This document shows positions 37,434-47,109 of a DNA stretch of 64,000 bases, piece after piece. The DNA lies in assembly GCF_013425765.1 (NCBI RefSeq), contig NZ_JACCJZ010000020.1, positions 434,001 to 498,000 on the forward strand. Reading direction: 5' to 3'. A program made the translations under genes and the position numbers. Positions within the stretch are counted from its first letter, which is position 1, and the number at the start of each line of letters is the position of its first letter. The notes beneath the pieces are model-generated. The model was not told the DNA's origin, did no database searches, and saw only the letters and a program-made list of their open reading frames with translations. This DNA comes from Luteimonas deserti (lineage in GTDB: Bacteria > Pseudomonadota > Gammaproteobacteria > Xanthomonadales > Xanthomonadaceae).

Positions 37434-39797
37434 ATGCACGAGTCCGCAGCCACATGGCCCTGGAGCGATGGCGACATGGCCTCGCGCTTCCGGACCTTCG
37501 ACTGGACGCACTCGGCACTCGGTCCGGTGCAGGCGTGGCCGGCCGCGCTGCGGTCGACGGTGGCCACCATGCTCGACTCCCCGGTGCCGATGGCCCTGGC
37601 CTGGGGGCGCGAGGGACGCTATCTCTATAACGACGCCATTGCCGCACTGCTCGGTCAACGGCATCCGGCCGGATTCGCGCAGCCGATGGTCGAGGTCTGG
37701 TCGGAGATCGCGAGGGACGTTTCGGCGATGCTCGAGGACGCGTTCGCCGGGCGTTCGGTGAAGCTGCGCCGGCTCGCGTTCGAGCTGCATCGCGACGGTC
37801 GAAGCGAATCGGTGCTGTTTGACGTGGACTGTTCGCCGGTGCGCGGCGATGACGGCGCGCCGGCCGGGATGGTGGTCGTGGTGCGGGAACTCGCGCGCGA
37901 GAGCGCTGTACGCGCGGCCGAGGAGCTCGGACACCGCGAGCGCTGCCTGCTCGCGCTAAGCGACGCGCTGCGCGATCTGACCGATCCCGGCGAAATCCAC
38001 GATGTCGCCGCCCTGCTGCTGGGCGCCCACCTGGGCGTGGACCGCATCGGCCATGTCGAGGCCGACGGGGGCGGCCTCGTCGTCCGCGAGTGCAGCGACG
38101 ACGGCACCGCCGCGGTCGCGTGGCCTGCCGCGGTCTTGGGGGATTGCCTCTTCGGTGGCAGCCAGGTGACGCGCGCTGCGGTCTTCGACGACGTGGCGCG
38201 CGAGCCGCTGCTCGACACCGCCACGCGCACGCTGCTCGCAGCGCACGACATCGGTGCATTGGCGGCGCCCGCGCCGCGCGCACCGGTGATCGACCGCTTC
38301 GTGGCGCTGAGTCGCGCACCCCGTCGCTGGAGCACGTCCGAGCTGGATCTGCTGCGTGAAGTCGGCGAACGCGTGCAGGCTGCAACCGAACGGGCGCGGG
38401 TCAAGATCGCGCTGGCTTCGAGCGAGGAGCGGTTCCGCGCGGTCGCCGAGCAGGCAGAGGTGGGGGTGGCCCTGGCCGATCGCGACGGCCGCCTGGTGTA
38501 CGTGAACGACCGGCACTGCGAGGTGACCGGAATGTCACGCGAGGCGCTGATCGACAGTCGGATCCGGGCGATCACCCATCCCGACGACCGGGCGCTGAGT
38601 GCCCAGCAGATGGACGCGCTCTACCGGACCGGAACGCCGTTCACCGTGGAGAAGCGCATCGGCACGCGGGATGCGCCGCGCTGGATCAGGATCACGGTGG
38701 GACCGTGGCGCGATCCCTCCGGGACTGTCGTGGGCAGTCTGGCGATCAGTCTCGACCTGACCTCCCGGCGGCAGGCCGAACAGGCGCTGCGCGACAGCGA
38801 AGCGCGGTTCCGACAGTTCGGCGACGCCTCGTCCGATGTGCTGTGGATCCGCAACGCGCGGACACTGGAGGTGGAGTACCTCAGTCCGGCATTCGAGACG
38901 ATCTACGGACAGCAGCGCGAGGTGTCGCTGCGCGATCCCCGTTACTGGATGACGATGGTGCATCCGGACGATGCGGTGGCCGTGCGCGCCAACGCGCGCC
39001 GGGTCCGCGGCGGTGCCCGCTCCAGCATCGAGTTCCGCATCATCCGTCCGGCCGACGGGCGTGTCGTCTGGATCCGCAACACGGACTTTCCCCTGTACGA
39101 CGAGGAGGGCCGGCTGCAGCGCATCGGCGGGATCGGCCGCGACATCACCCGTGAGCGCGACGACGCTGCATTGATGGAGACGCTGGTCGCCGAACTGCAG
39201 CACCGCACGCGCAATCTGATCGCCGTGATCCAGTCGCTGGCGCGCCGCACGCAGCAGGAAAGTCGCGACATCGACGGTTTCGGGCGTTCCTTCAACCGGC
39301 GCCTGGACGCGCTGGGCAGGGTGCAGGCGCTGCTGTCGCGTCGCGCCGACGGCGAAGGCGTGAGTTTCGACGCTCTGCTCGGCCAGGAGCTCGATGCCCA
39401 CGGCATCGGTCCGGAAGGTGATCCGCGGGTGCGACTGCAGGGCCCGGCCGGAGTGCCGCTGCGTGCGCGCGCCGTGCAGATCCTCGCCCTCGCGCTGCAC
39501 GAGCTCACGACCAACGCACTCAAGCACGGTGCGCTGTCGAACGCCGGGGGTCGGCTGGCCATCCGCTGGGCCGTCGACGCCGACAGCGCGGAGCCGCTGC
39601 TGGGCGTCGAGTGGGAGGAGAGCGGCGTGCTGCTCGCTTCGGTCGAGCGGGCGAACGGGTACGGGCGTGAACTGATCGAACGCGCCTTGCCCTACCAGCT
39701 CAATGCACAGACCCGCTACGAACTGCGGGACGACGGCGTGTACTGCACGATCCGCGTGCCCTTGAACGGCCTGGCCCAGCCGCCGGATCCGGCATGA
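37434..39797 (+). CDS. HWE-family sensor histidine kinase with PAS and GAF domains
   Basis: A 787-residue soluble kinase. By eye it has a PAS-like domain (about 22-155), a GAF-like domain (165-315), PAS with PAC (325-445), a second PAS/PAC (450-578) and an HWE kinase domain. The phospho-acceptor is His of AELQHRTRN near residue 590; the N-box HELTTNALKHG follows near residue 690; and VEWEESG provides the W-x-E signature that names the family. No membrane segment, so a cytoplasmic signal such as redox or light is possible, although no LOV cysteine was seen. Its stop overlaps the receiver gene as ATGA. Confidence 0.88.
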   Translation: MHESAATWPWSDGDMASRFRTFDWTHSALGPVQAWPAALRSTVATMLDSPVPMALAWGREGRYLYNDAIAALLGQRHPAGFAQPMVEVWSEIARDVSAMLEDAFAGRSVKLRRLAFELHRDGRSESVLFDVDCSPVRGDDGAPAGMVVVVRELARESAVRAAEELGHRERCLLALSDALRDLTDPGEIHDVAALLLGAHLGVDRIGHVEADGGGLVVRECSDDGTAAVAWPAAVLGDCLFGGSQVTRAAVFDDVAREPLLDTATRTLLAAHDIGALAAPAPRAPVIDRFVALSRAPRRWSTSELDLLREVGERVQAATERARVKIALASSEERFRAVAEQAEVGVALADRDGRLVYVNDRHCEVTGMSREALIDSRIRAITHPDDRALSAQQMDALYRTGTPFTVEKRIGTRDAPRWIRITVGPWRDPSGTVVGSLAISLDLTSRRQAEQALRDSEARFRQFGDASSDVLWIRNARTLEVEYLSPAFETIYGQQREVSLRDPRYWMTMVHPDDAVAVRANARRVRGGARSSIEFRIIRPADGRVVWIRNTDFPLYDEEGRLQRIGGIGRDITRERDDAALMETLVAELQHRTRNLIAVIQSLARRTQQESRDIDGFGRSFNRRLDALGRVQALLSRRADGEGVSFDALLGQELDAHGIGPEGDPRVRLQGPAGVPLRARAVQILALALHELTTNALKHGALSNAGGRLAIRWAVDADSAEPLLGVEWEESGVLLASVERANGYGRELIERALPYQLNAQTRYELRDDGVYCTIRVPLNGLAQPPDPA

Positions 39798-40141
39798 GCC
39801 GGGCGTCGCGCATCCTCGTGGTCGAGGACGAATACGTACTGGCCCTGCACCTGGAGGAGGAGCTGCTCGCGCGCGGCGTGACGGTGCTGGGGCCGTTCGC
39901 CGCGCTGGCGGATGTGCAGGCCACGCTCGAAGCCGGCGACCGACCGGATGCCGCGATCCTCGACGTCAATCTGGCTGGTACCTACGTATTCCCGGTGGCC
40001 GAACGGCTTCGACAGCTCGGTGTGCCGTTCCTGTTCGCCTCGGGATACGATCGCACGGTCCTGCCCCCGCACTTCGCCGACGTGCCGCTCTGCACGAAAC
40101 CCGTGGACGTTGAAAAGGCGCTGCGCGCCCTGGGGTTATGA
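39794..40141 (+). CDS. Stand-alone response regulator receiver
   Basis: A 115-residue single REC domain with the acidic pocket in VVEDEYVLAL, the phospho-acceptor Asp in AAILDVNLAG near residue 55 and conserved Lys in LCTKPVDV near residue 103. It has no output domain, as in many partners of HWE kinases, and so may act by protein contact. Coupled to the kinase by ATGA. Its 3' end overlaps the convergent small gene by six bases. Confidence 0.9.
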   Translation: MSRASRILVVEDEYVLALHLEEELLARGVTVLGPFAALADVQATLEAGDRPDAAILDVNLAGTYVFPVAERLRQLGVPFLFASGYDRTVLPPHFADVPLCTKPVDVEKALRALGL

Positions 40142-40342
40142 ACCGCGGACCGGGTCCTGGCGCAGGAGGTCGGCCGCGCGCAGGCTCGCGCTCTCGCTCT
40201 CGCACAGGAAGCGAACCGCGCGTTCGATATCACCCGACTCGAACGCGCTGCGCGCGGCCGCGGTCGAGATGGTGGCCGCATTGACCGCGTTGCGCAGGGC
40301 GTGGAGCCACTCGGCATCGACCGGTACGCCCGGCATGCTCAC
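40136..40342 (-). CDS. Small protein resembling an isolated histidine-kinase dimerisation hairpin
   Basis: A 68-residue helical protein. Residues 13-20 read LHALRNAV followed by N, close to the H-box H-x-L-R-N-x-x-N of HisKA-type kinases, and the rest can form a second helix. There is no ATPase domain. The GTG at 40342 overlaps the regulator stop as GTGA; an ATG at 40336 is an alternative. As a stand-alone helical His protein it could act as a phosphotransfer, phosphatase or dimerisation partner of the adjacent NtrC-like regulator. That role is inference from sequence resemblance and position. Confidence 0.65.
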   Translation of the reverse strand: MSMPGVPVDAEWLHALRNAVNAATISTAAARSAFESGDIERAVRFLCESESASLRAADLLRQDPVRGS

Positions 40343-41676
40343 TCGTCCACCCGCGGCGAACCATCGCCACGTGCTCCCAACCGTGCGAGCTGGTTGTGGA
40401 TGGTGCGCACGCTGACGCCGAGCGCGCGCGCAGTGGCGGTCTTGTCGTTGTTGAAATGCGCCAGGGTCTTGAGCAGGGCGCGCCGTTCGATTTCAGCGAG
40501 CGTCGTCCCCACGGAGAACAGGATCGAGGTGTCCGACTCCTGCCAGACCGGCGCGCTCGGCAGGTCGGGCTTCACATGCAGCAGGTCCTCGTCCTGCAGC
40601 AGGTACGCACGCTGCACCGCGCTGCGCAGCTCATGGACGTTGCCCGGCCAACTGTGGCGCAGGAGCACCGCTTCGCTGCCGGGCGCGAGCCGCTTGCCGC
40701 GGCCGTAGGCACTGTTGAGCCGGTCGATGAAATGGGATGCCAGAACCACGACATCCTCGCCGCGATCGCGCAGCGGCGGCACCGCCAGGGTGACGTGGGC
40801 GAGTGCGTAGTACAGGTCCTCGCGCAGTACGTGCTCGCGCACGGCTTCGCCGGGCTCGCGCACGGTCGCCGCGATCACGCGCACCTCGGAACGAGCCGTT
40901 GCCGCATCGTCTCCGGGTGTCACCGCCATCGCCCCGAAGTCCTGGGCAAGCCGCAACTGCACCGCCTGGGGGAGCGCATCGACTGCGTCGAGAAACAGCG
41001 TGCCACCCCGCGCGCGTTGCACCGCGCCCGGCATGGCCCCGTCAGCCAGAGCATCTTCGCCGAACAGTGCGGCGGCGGCCGCATCGCCGAGCGCGGCGCA
41101 ATCCACGGCCACGCACTCGCCCGGACGCCCGCTGGCCATATGCAGTGCACGTGCAAACAGGCGTTTGCCGGTGCCGACTTCGCCCCACATCAGCACCGAG
41201 GCGTCGGTCGGGCCTGCGCGCAAGACGGTATCGACCACGGAACGCAGCCTCGGGCTGTTGCCGATGACCCCGGCCACAGGCGAGGGTTCGGCGCTGGCGC
41301 GAGCGGGCGGGCGGTAACGCGCAGCCACCCGGTCGAGCAGCGCTCGAAGCCTGGCCGGATCGAGTGGCTTGAGCAGGTAGTCGAGAATGGGCCTGGACAC
41401 GGCCCGCGTTGCAGTCTCCAGCGAAGGACGGCCGGTGACGATGACGATTTGGCCGTGCTGGGAAAGGTCGACATCATCGAGCAGGTCCATGCCGGACCCA
41501 TCGGGCAGTTGCAGGTCGAGCAACATCAGGTCGGCGCGCGACCGCCCCAGAAACTGCCGGGCCTCGGCCAGTGTCTCGGCCAGTTGAACCCGGAATCCCG
41601 CCGAAAATGCCAGCTGGGCGGCAGCCCGGGCGAACGTGCCGTCGTCGTCGAGAATCAGCGCGGTGGGTTGTGGCAT
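40339..41676 (-). CDS. NtrC-like response regulator with degenerate AAA+ motifs
   Basis: A 445-residue protein: REC domain (1-120, acidic pocket ILDDDG, phospho-Asp in MLLDLQLPDG, Lys in YLLKPLDP), an AAA+ domain (about 135-365) and a C-terminal FIS-type helix-turn-helix (TATARALGVSVRTIHNQLARLG). Walker A GEVGTGKRLF is present. The sigma-54 contact loop GAFTGA is replaced by GAMPGA after a short insertion, and Walker B reads TLFLDAVDALP where the family has Asp-Glu. The arginine-finger region LREDLYYAL is nearly normal. It may bind DNA without activating sigma-54 polymerase. Confidence 0.88.
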   Translation of the reverse strand: MPQPTALILDDDGTFARAAAQLAFSAGFRVQLAETLAEARQFLGRSRADLMLLDLQLPDGSGMDLLDDVDLSQHGQIVIVTGRPSLETATRAVSRPILDYLLKPLDPARLRALLDRVAARYRPPARASAEPSPVAGVIGNSPRLRSVVDTVLRAGPTDASVLMWGEVGTGKRLFARALHMASGRPGECVAVDCAALGDAAAAALFGEDALADGAMPGAVQRARGGTLFLDAVDALPQAVQLRLAQDFGAMAVTPGDDAATARSEVRVIAATVREPGEAVREHVLREDLYYALAHVTLAVPPLRDRGEDVVVLASHFIDRLNSAYGRGKRLAPGSEAVLLRHSWPGNVHELRSAVQRAYLLQDEDLLHVKPDLPSAPVWQESDTSILFSVGTTLAEIERRALLKTLAHFNNDKTATARALGVSVRTIHNQLARLGARGDGSPRVDE

Positions 41677-41833
41677 ATCGACTCCCTGGGACTGCTGCAC
41701 GCTAGCCTGCAGGCGGTGAATAGGGCGTGGAATCGCCTGGAGACAGGTCGGATGGGTGTAACGCGACAGTTATCCGCGCCGGGAATACCCCGCTCCGCTG
41801 CCGCGGTCCACAGTGCAGCCTGGGTGGAAACGC

Positions 41834-41854
41834 AAAACGCCCCTTGCGGGGCGT
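41834..41854 (-). terminator. Terminator of tRNA-Ser (CGA)
   Basis: ACGCCCC/GGGGCGT stem with a TTGC loop; reading on the minus strand it ends in four T, 11 bases after the tRNA. Confidence 0.8.
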
Positions 41855-41864
41855 CTGGCGCATC

Positions 41865-41955
41865 TGGCGGAGAGGGGGGGATTCGAACCCCCGAGGCGCT
41901 ATAAACGCCTGCCTGATTTCGAGTCAGGTACATTCAACCACTCTGCCACCTCTCC
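41865..41955 (-). tRNA. tRNA-Ser (CGA)
   Basis: A 91-nt class II tRNA with GGAGAGG acceptor, anticodon CGA in GACTCGAAATC, long variable arm and encoded CCA. Confidence 0.95.
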
Positions 41956-42068
41956 GGTGGTCCCGGTCGCCGCAGGCGGTGTCCGGGGGCGCAATCATAC
42001 GGCTGCGCCGCACGGGCGACAAGCCGCCGGCGCTACACTGTCCGGCCCTTCCCGCATTCCAGGCGCCC

Positions 42069-42479
42069 ATGTCCGAGATATCAGTCCCCGTCTCCTTCGG
42101 CGAGCTGCTCGACAAGATCGCGATTCTGCAGATCAAGTCCGAACGCATGCGCGACCCCGACAAACTCACCAACGTGCGCAACGAGCTCACCGCCCTCGAG
42201 ACCACCTGGCTGGCACACCCCGCCGCCGGGCACGACATCGTCCGTCTGCGCGCCGAGCTCAAGGCCGTCAACGAGCGCCTGTGGGTGATCGAAGACGACA
42301 TCCGCGTCAAGGAAAAGGCGCAGGCCTTCGACGAGGAGTTCGTGCGGCTGGCCCGCAGCGTGTACTTCGAGAACGACGAGCGGGCCCGGATCAAGAAGGC
42401 CATCAACGTGGCACTGGGTTCGGCCTACGTGGAGGAGAAGTCCTACGAGGACTACCGCAGCGGCGCAGCCGCGCCCTGA
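42069..42479 (+). CDS. DUF6165 family protein
   Basis: A 136-residue soluble protein, highly charged and almost all helical, beginning MSEISVPVSFGELLDKIAIL and with KINVALGS-like helix IKKAINVALGSAYVEEKSY near the end. It fits DUF6165, a family of unknown function often found near LPS and glycan genes. The start at 42069 was chosen because upstream frame runs into the tRNA. It converges on the membrane protein and glycosyltransferase genes. Confidence 0.8.
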   Translation: MSEISVPVSFGELLDKIAILQIKSERMRDPDKLTNVRNELTALETTWLAHPAAGHDIVRLRAELKAVNERLWVIEDDIRVKEKAQAFDEEFVRLARSVYFENDERARIKKAINVALGSAYVEEKSYEDYRSGAAAP

Positions 42480-42501
42480 GCGGACCTGCGCGACGCGTGA
42501 C

Positions 42502-42879
42502 TCACCCGTCCCGACGGCGCCCGCTCTTGAGGTCGATGTATTCGTCCATGCGGCTGAGCAGTCGCCACCACTCGCTGCCGTCGTCGCGGTAGGTGCGCAC
42601 CGCGCCGGCGCGCACCAGGATGCGCCGGAGCTCGTCGTCTTCGAAGCCGCCGAGGTGCTTGCGCAGCAGGTCGAAGGAGCGATCGGTGTAGCCCTTGTGG
42701 CCGAGGAAGTGGCGGGCGGTGTCCTCGGCCGCGAACTCGGTCTTGTATTGCGTGCGCAGACGCTCGAGCTGCTGCACGTGCAATTGCCGGTTGAGCAGCC
42801 AGCTGACCGCGCCGCCCACCAGTGCACCGACGATCGCGCCGACCAGCGATGCGATGACGCCCGCGGCGAACGGGGTCAC
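42502..42879 (-). CDS. Membrane-anchored hypothetical protein
   Basis: A 125-residue protein with one glycine-zipper-like N-terminal helix (GVIASLVGAIVGALVGGAVS) followed by a charged cytoplasmic region containing WWRLLSRMDEYIDL. The GTG start overlaps the glycosyltransferase stop as GTGA, so it belongs to that operon. No family was recognised. Confidence 0.7.
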   Translation of the reverse strand: MTPFAAGVIASLVGAIVGALVGGAVSWLLNRQLHVQQLERLRTQYKTEFAAEDTARHFLGHKGYTDRSFDLLRKHLGGFEDDELRRILVRAGAVRTYRDDGSEWWRLLSRMDEYIDLKSGRRRDG

Positions 42880-43964
42880 GCCGCGGGGTCCATGTCCGCA
42901 CGCCGGCGTTCGAACGCGGCGATCGCATCGTCCACCGTGACCAGCGTCATGACGTCGTCGAATTCGATCTTGGTCCCCCACCTCAGGGCGGCGGCCGGCT
43001 TGCCCAGGAAACGGCGCGCGGCGTCGTCGTAGCGGTCCACGCAGAACCTGCGATCGGAATAGGGCCCGCTGCGGGCGGGATTGCTCGCGGCGTGCAGCCC
43101 GAGCACCTTGGTGCCCATCGCGTTGGCGATGTGCATCGGCCCCGAGTCCGGGGTGACCAGCAACTGGGCGCGGGCGAGCAGGGCGGGCAACTGCTTCAGG
43201 GTGTCCTTGCCCACGAGATCCAGTGCCGGGTGCCGCATCGCGGCGAGGATGGCGTCGGCGGTCTCGCGTTCGAGCGCGCTGCGGCCGCCGCACAGCACGA
43301 TGCGCCAGCCGGCGTCGACCGCGTGGTCGGCGAGTGCGGCATAGCGGTCCGGCAGCCAGTTGCGGCGCACGTGGCTGGAGCACGGCGAGATCATCAGCAC
43401 GGGCCGACCGTCGTCGTCCCACTGCGCGCGGGCCCAGGCGTGTGCGTCGTCGGGGACGGGCATGTCCCAGACGACGCGCGTCTGGCGCAGACCGAGTGGC
43501 TCGCAGAAACTGCCGATCGCGTCGAGTACGTGGATGCCCGGCCGGTCCGGAATGCGCTCGCTGACGAACACGCCGTGGAGGTCCTTGGATCGCGCCCGGT
43601 CGTAGCCGATCCGTCTGCGCGCGGGCACGAAACCCGAGAGCAGATTGGCGCGCGCGGCGACCTGCATCTGCAACAACGCGTCGAACCGACGTGCCTCGCC
43701 CAGGCGCGAACGCAGGGCGCGTCCCACTTCACGCATGCCTGCAAGTCCGCTCTTCTTGTCGTAGACCACCAGGTCCACGTCGGGCAGCCCCGCGAGCAGC
43801 CGGGCTTCGCCCGCACCGATCAGCCAGGTCAGTGCGACCTGCGGCCACGCGTCACGGAGCGTGGCGATCAGGGGCAGCACGTGGGTGACGTCGCCCAGCG
43901 CCGAGAGCCGCAGCAGGCAGATCGAGCGTGGCGCGGGTACGTGGCCGGGCGGGACGTGGATCAA
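42876..43964 (-). CDS. Glycosyltransferase family 9 (heptosyltransferase-like)
   Basis: A 362-residue GT-B glycosyltransferase. The N terminus [21 protein letters not shown] and the donor site [21 protein letters not shown] near residue 260 are hallmarks of GT9 enzymes such as WaaC/WaaF, which add ADP-heptose to the LPS inner core. The neighbouring KDO kinase, read from the opposite strand, supports an inner-core role. Exact donor and acceptor are not determined. Confidence 0.88.
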   Translation of the reverse strand: MIHVPPGHVPAPRSICLLRLSALGDVTHVLPLIATLRDAWPQVALTWLIGAGEARLLAGLPDVDLVVYDKKSGLAGMREVGRALRSRLGEARRFDALLQMQVAARANLLSGFVPARRRIGYDRARSKDLHGVFVSERIPDRPGIHVLDAIGSFCEPLGLRQTRVVWDMPVPDDAHAWARAQWDDDGRPVLMISPCSSHVRRNWLPDRYAALADHAVDAGWRIVLCGGRSALERETADAILAAMRHPALDLVGKDTLKQLPALLARAQLLVTPDSGPMHIANAMGTKVLGLHAASNPARSGPYSDRRFCVDRYDDAARRFLGKPAAALRWGTKIEFDDVMTLVTVDDAIAAFERRRADMDPAA

Positions 43965-43984
43965 GGCTTGCTAGACTCCCGGCG

Positions 43985-44743
43985 ATGAACAGATTCGACC
44001 CCAGCGAAAGTCTGACGCCGATACCGGCGTCCGGCGGCGCGGGCGATTACGGCGCCATTCTGTTCGACGGTACGCAGCTGCGGCAAGCCGACCCGCGCTG
44101 GTTCGACCCGGAGCTCTGGGGCGATCGCGCGCAGCGGGTGCAGGGCAGCGGACGCGGCGGTGCGTGGTTCATCGACGCCTCGCACGGCCCCTGCGTCTTG
44201 CGCCAGTACCTGCGCGGTGGACTGGTCGGCCGCATCAATCGCGATCGGCACCTGTGGCGCGGAGTCCGCGAGGTCCGCAGCTTCGTCGAGTTCCGCCTGT
44301 TGCGCGAGCTGCTGCGCCGCGACCTGCCGGTGCCCGAGCCCATCGCGGCGAGTTATCTGCGACGGGGTCCGGCCTATCGCGCCTGGATCCTGGTGGAGCG
44401 TCTTCCCGACGTCCGGTCACTGGCCGAGCTGGCGGCGGAATCGGCGTCGGATGCGCCCTGGGAGCAGGCCGGGCGGCTCATCGCGCGCTTCCATCGCGCG
44501 GGGCTCGACCATGCCGATCTCAACGCCCACAACATCCTGTTCGATTCGCTGGGCAAGGGCTGGCTGATCGATCTCGACCGCGGGCGCCTGCGCATTCCCG
44601 AGACCCGGTGGCGCGCGCGCAATCTCGCGCGACTCGAGCGCTCGCTGTTGAAGGAGCGCGGCGACCGCGCCGGCGCAGACGTTGCCGCCGATTTCGCCCG
44701 CCTGCGCCGGTCCTACGACGTGCTGTGGAGCCGGGGCACCTGA
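43985..44743 (+). CDS. kdkA: 3-deoxy-D-manno-octulosonic acid (KDO) kinase
   Basis: A 252-residue kinase of the WaaP/KdkA lipopolysaccharide kinase group, which in known members phosphorylates KDO on lipid A. The catalytic loop is [15 protein letters not shown] near residue 175, with the metal Asp in [11 protein letters not shown] near residue 195; [16 protein letters not shown] near residue 65 matches the family. A TAGACT box 43972-43977 lies eight bases before the ATG. Its stop overlaps the next start as ATGA-like TGATG. Confidence 0.9.
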   Translation: MNRFDPSESLTPIPASGGAGDYGAILFDGTQLRQADPRWFDPELWGDRAQRVQGSGRGGAWFIDASHGPCVLRQYLRGGLVGRINRDRHLWRGVREVRSFVEFRLLRELLRRDLPVPEPIAASYLRRGPAYRAWILVERLPDVRSLAELAAESASDAPWEQAGRLIARFHRAGLDHADLNAHNILFDSLGKGWLIDLDRGRLRIPETRWRARNLARLERSLLKERGDRAGADVAADFARLRRSYDVLWSRGT

Positions 44744-45513
44744 TGACGCGCCCGGTGGAGTGGTCCCTGCACTTCCAGGGCGTGGGCAACGCATCCGCGG
44801 TCGCGCTCGGCTCGCCGATGGCGACGATCGAGCGCGACCGTGCACCCTGGCTGACGATCGACTGCGGCAGCGAGGGACTCACCGCGTACCAGGCGCAGCA
44901 CGGCGCGATGCCGCGCGCCGTGTTCGTGACCCATGTGCATCTCGATCACGTCGGCGGCTTCGAACGGCTGTTCGTGGACCGGTTCTTCGGCAACGGCGGG
45001 GCGGCGAAGATGCGGCTCTACGTGCCGGCGCCGGTCGTGCCGCTGCTGCATCGACGGGTGGCCGATTATCCGAACGTACTGGCCGAAGGCGGCGCCAATT
45101 TCTGGGATGCGTTCCAGCTGGTGCCGGTGGGCGATGCGTTCTGGCACGAGGGGCAGCGCCTCGAGGTATTCCCGGTGCGTCACCACTGGCCGGAGACGGC
45201 CTATGGCCTGCGGCTGCCCGGCAGCCTGGTCTGGAGCGGCGACACCCGGCCGATTCCCGAAATGCTGGCGCGCCATGCCGACCGCGACGAACTCATCGCA
45301 CACGATTGCGGCCTGCACGGCAACCCGTCGCACAGCGGCATCGACGATCTCGAGCGCGAGTATCCCCGCGCGTTGCTCGATCGCTGCGTGCTGTACCACT
45401 ATGCGTCGCCCGCCGACGGCGCGGCGCTGGAGGCGCGCGGGCATCGCGTGGCCCGGCCCGGGGACCGTTTCGCACTCCGTGCACCCGCGGCGGCGCAGGC
45501 TTCGCCGCCATGA
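44743..45513 (+). CDS. MBL-fold metallo-hydrolase
   Basis: A 256-residue metallo-beta-lactamase fold protein. The metal motif FVTHVHLDHVGG near residue 66 and later ligands in HHWPETAYG and WSGDTRPIPE are complete. The motif resembles ribonuclease Z/ElaC-type hydrolases, but the tRNA exosite is absent, so the substrate is open. Its ATG overlaps the kdkA stop and its stop overlaps moaA, placing it in the middle of a coupled chain. Confidence 0.85.
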   Translation: MTRPVEWSLHFQGVGNASAVALGSPMATIERDRAPWLTIDCGSEGLTAYQAQHGAMPRAVFVTHVHLDHVGGFERLFVDRFFGNGGAAKMRLYVPAPVVPLLHRRVADYPNVLAEGGANFWDAFQLVPVGDAFWHEGQRLEVFPVRHHWPETAYGLRLPGSLVWSGDTRPIPEMLARHADRDELIAHDCGLHGNPSHSGIDDLEREYPRALLDRCVLYHYASPADGAALEARGHRVARPGDRFALRAPAAAQASPP

Positions 45514-46532
45514 GTGCATTGCCCCTGTCGACCCGGGCGCCGCTCGACCGACTGGGGCGTCCGCTGCTCGACCTGCGTCTGTCGGTGATCGAGGCCTGCA
45601 ACTTCCGCTGCGGCTACTGCATGCCGGCCGACCGCGTGCCCGACGACCACGGCTTCGACCAGGCCGGGCGCATGTCGTTCGACGAGATCGAGACCCTCGT
45701 GCGCGGCTTCGCGCGGGTGGGGATGCGCAAGCTCAGGCTCACGGGTGGCGAGCCGCTGCTGCGCAAGGGCCTGCCGGCGCTGGTGGAACGGCTGGCCAGG
45801 ATCGACGGGATCGACGATCTGGCGATGACCACCAATGCATCGCTGCTGGCGCGCCATGCGCAGGCCCTGCGCGACGCCGGACTGCAGCGCCTGACGATCA
45901 GTCTCGACGCACTGGACGCGGCCCTGTTCCGCAGGTTGTCGGGCGGGCGAGGGGAGGTGTCGGACGTGCTCGCAGGCATCGACGCGGCCGAACGCGCGGG
46001 ATTCGCCGCGATCAAGTTCAACTGCGTGGTGCAGCGCGGGGTAAACGACCACGAGGTCGAGCGACTGGCGGAGCACTTCCGCGGCAGTGGCCATGTGCTG
46101 CGTTTCATCGAATACATGGACGTGGGCACGTGCAACGACTGGGCGCTCGCGCGCGTCGTGCCGTCGCGCGAGCTGCACGCGCGTATCCACGCAAGGTGGC
46201 CGCTGCGCGCGCTCGAGGCGCAGTACCGCGGCGAGGTCGCGAGCCGCCATGCCTTCGAGGACGGCGCCGGCGAGATCGGGTTCATCAGCTCGGTTTCCGC
46301 GCCGTTCTGTGGCGATTGCCAGCGCGCCCGGGTGTCCGCGGACGGGAGCCTCTACACCTGCCTGTTCTCGGGCAGCGGGCATGCCCTGCGGCCCTGGCTC
46401 GCGGAAGGTGATGCGGGCTTCGCCGGACGCCTCGCGGAGCTGTGGCGCCAGCGCGGGGACCGGTACAGCAAGCTGCGCGGCCGGGACCCGTCGCCGCGCA
46501 GGCATGTCGAGATGTTCCTGGTCGGTGGCTGA
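45510..46532 (+). CDS. moaA: GTP 3',8-cyclase MoaA
   Basis: A 340-residue radical SAM enzyme for the first step of molybdenum cofactor synthesis. The N-terminal cluster motif is [12 protein letters not shown], and the second 4Fe-4S site is [10 protein letters not shown]...LYTC near residue 270. The chain ends in the essential Gly-Gly (EMFLVGG). It is coupled to the metallo-hydrolase by ATGA. moaC follows after 64 bases. Confidence 0.96.
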   Translation: MSALPLSTRAPLDRLGRPLLDLRLSVIEACNFRCGYCMPADRVPDDHGFDQAGRMSFDEIETLVRGFARVGMRKLRLTGGEPLLRKGLPALVERLARIDGIDDLAMTTNASLLARHAQALRDAGLQRLTISLDALDAALFRRLSGGRGEVSDVLAGIDAAERAGFAAIKFNCVVQRGVNDHEVERLAEHFRGSGHVLRFIEYMDVGTCNDWALARVVPSRELHARIHARWPLRALEAQYRGEVASRHAFEDGAGEIGFISSVSAPFCGDCQRARVSADGSLYTCLFSGSGHALRPWLAEGDAGFAGRLAELWRQRGDRYSKLRGRDPSPRRHVEMFLVGG

Positions 46533-46596
46533 GCCGTCGCCGCGCCATGCGCGCGATGCCGGTACCATCGCGCGTCCGTCCCGACGACCCGACCGC

Positions 46597-47109
46597 ATGG
46601 CCCGCAGCCGTCCATCCGCCGCCGTTCTCACCCATCTCGACGCACAGGGTCAGCCGACGATGGTGGACGTATCCGCCAAGCCGGTCACCGCGCGCGCCGC
46701 CAGTGCGGAGTGCCGGGTCCGGTTTCCGGCGGCGGTCGCTGCGCAGTTGCATCGGAGCGGCCTGCGCAGCGCGAAGGGCGGCATCGTCGATACCGCGATC
46801 ATCGCCGGCACGATGGCGGTCAAGCGCACCCACGAGCTCATCCCGTTCTGCCATCCGCTGCCGATCGACGGCGTGCGCATCGCCATCGCATGGCACGCGG
46901 AGCGCGAGCTGCGCATCGAGTGCACCGTCCGCACCACGCATCGCACGGGTGTGGAGATGGAAGCCCTGACCGGTGCGACCGTCGCTGCGCTCACGGTGTA
47001 CGACATGTGCAAGGCCCTGTCCCATGCCATCGTATTGGGCCCGGCGCGCCTCGTCGGCAAGCGGGGCGGCAAGCGCGACGTCGGCGTCATCGGGGAGGGG
47101 GGGCAGTGA
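46597..47109 (+). CDS. moaC: Cyclic pyranopterin monophosphate synthase MoaC
   Basis: A 170-residue partner of MoaA that closes the pyranopterin ring. Typical segments are [43 protein letters not shown] near residue 83 and [21 protein letters not shown] near residue 125. The ATG at 46597 gives the normal N terminus. The stop overlaps the GTG of moaD. Confidence 0.95.
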   Translation: MARSRPSAAVLTHLDAQGQPTMVDVSAKPVTARAASAECRVRFPAAVAAQLHRSGLRSAKGGIVDTAIIAGTMAVKRTHELIPFCHPLPIDGVRIAIAWHAERELRIECTVRTTHRTGVEMEALTGATVAALTVYDMCKALSHAIVLGPARLVGKRGGKRDVGVIGEGGQ

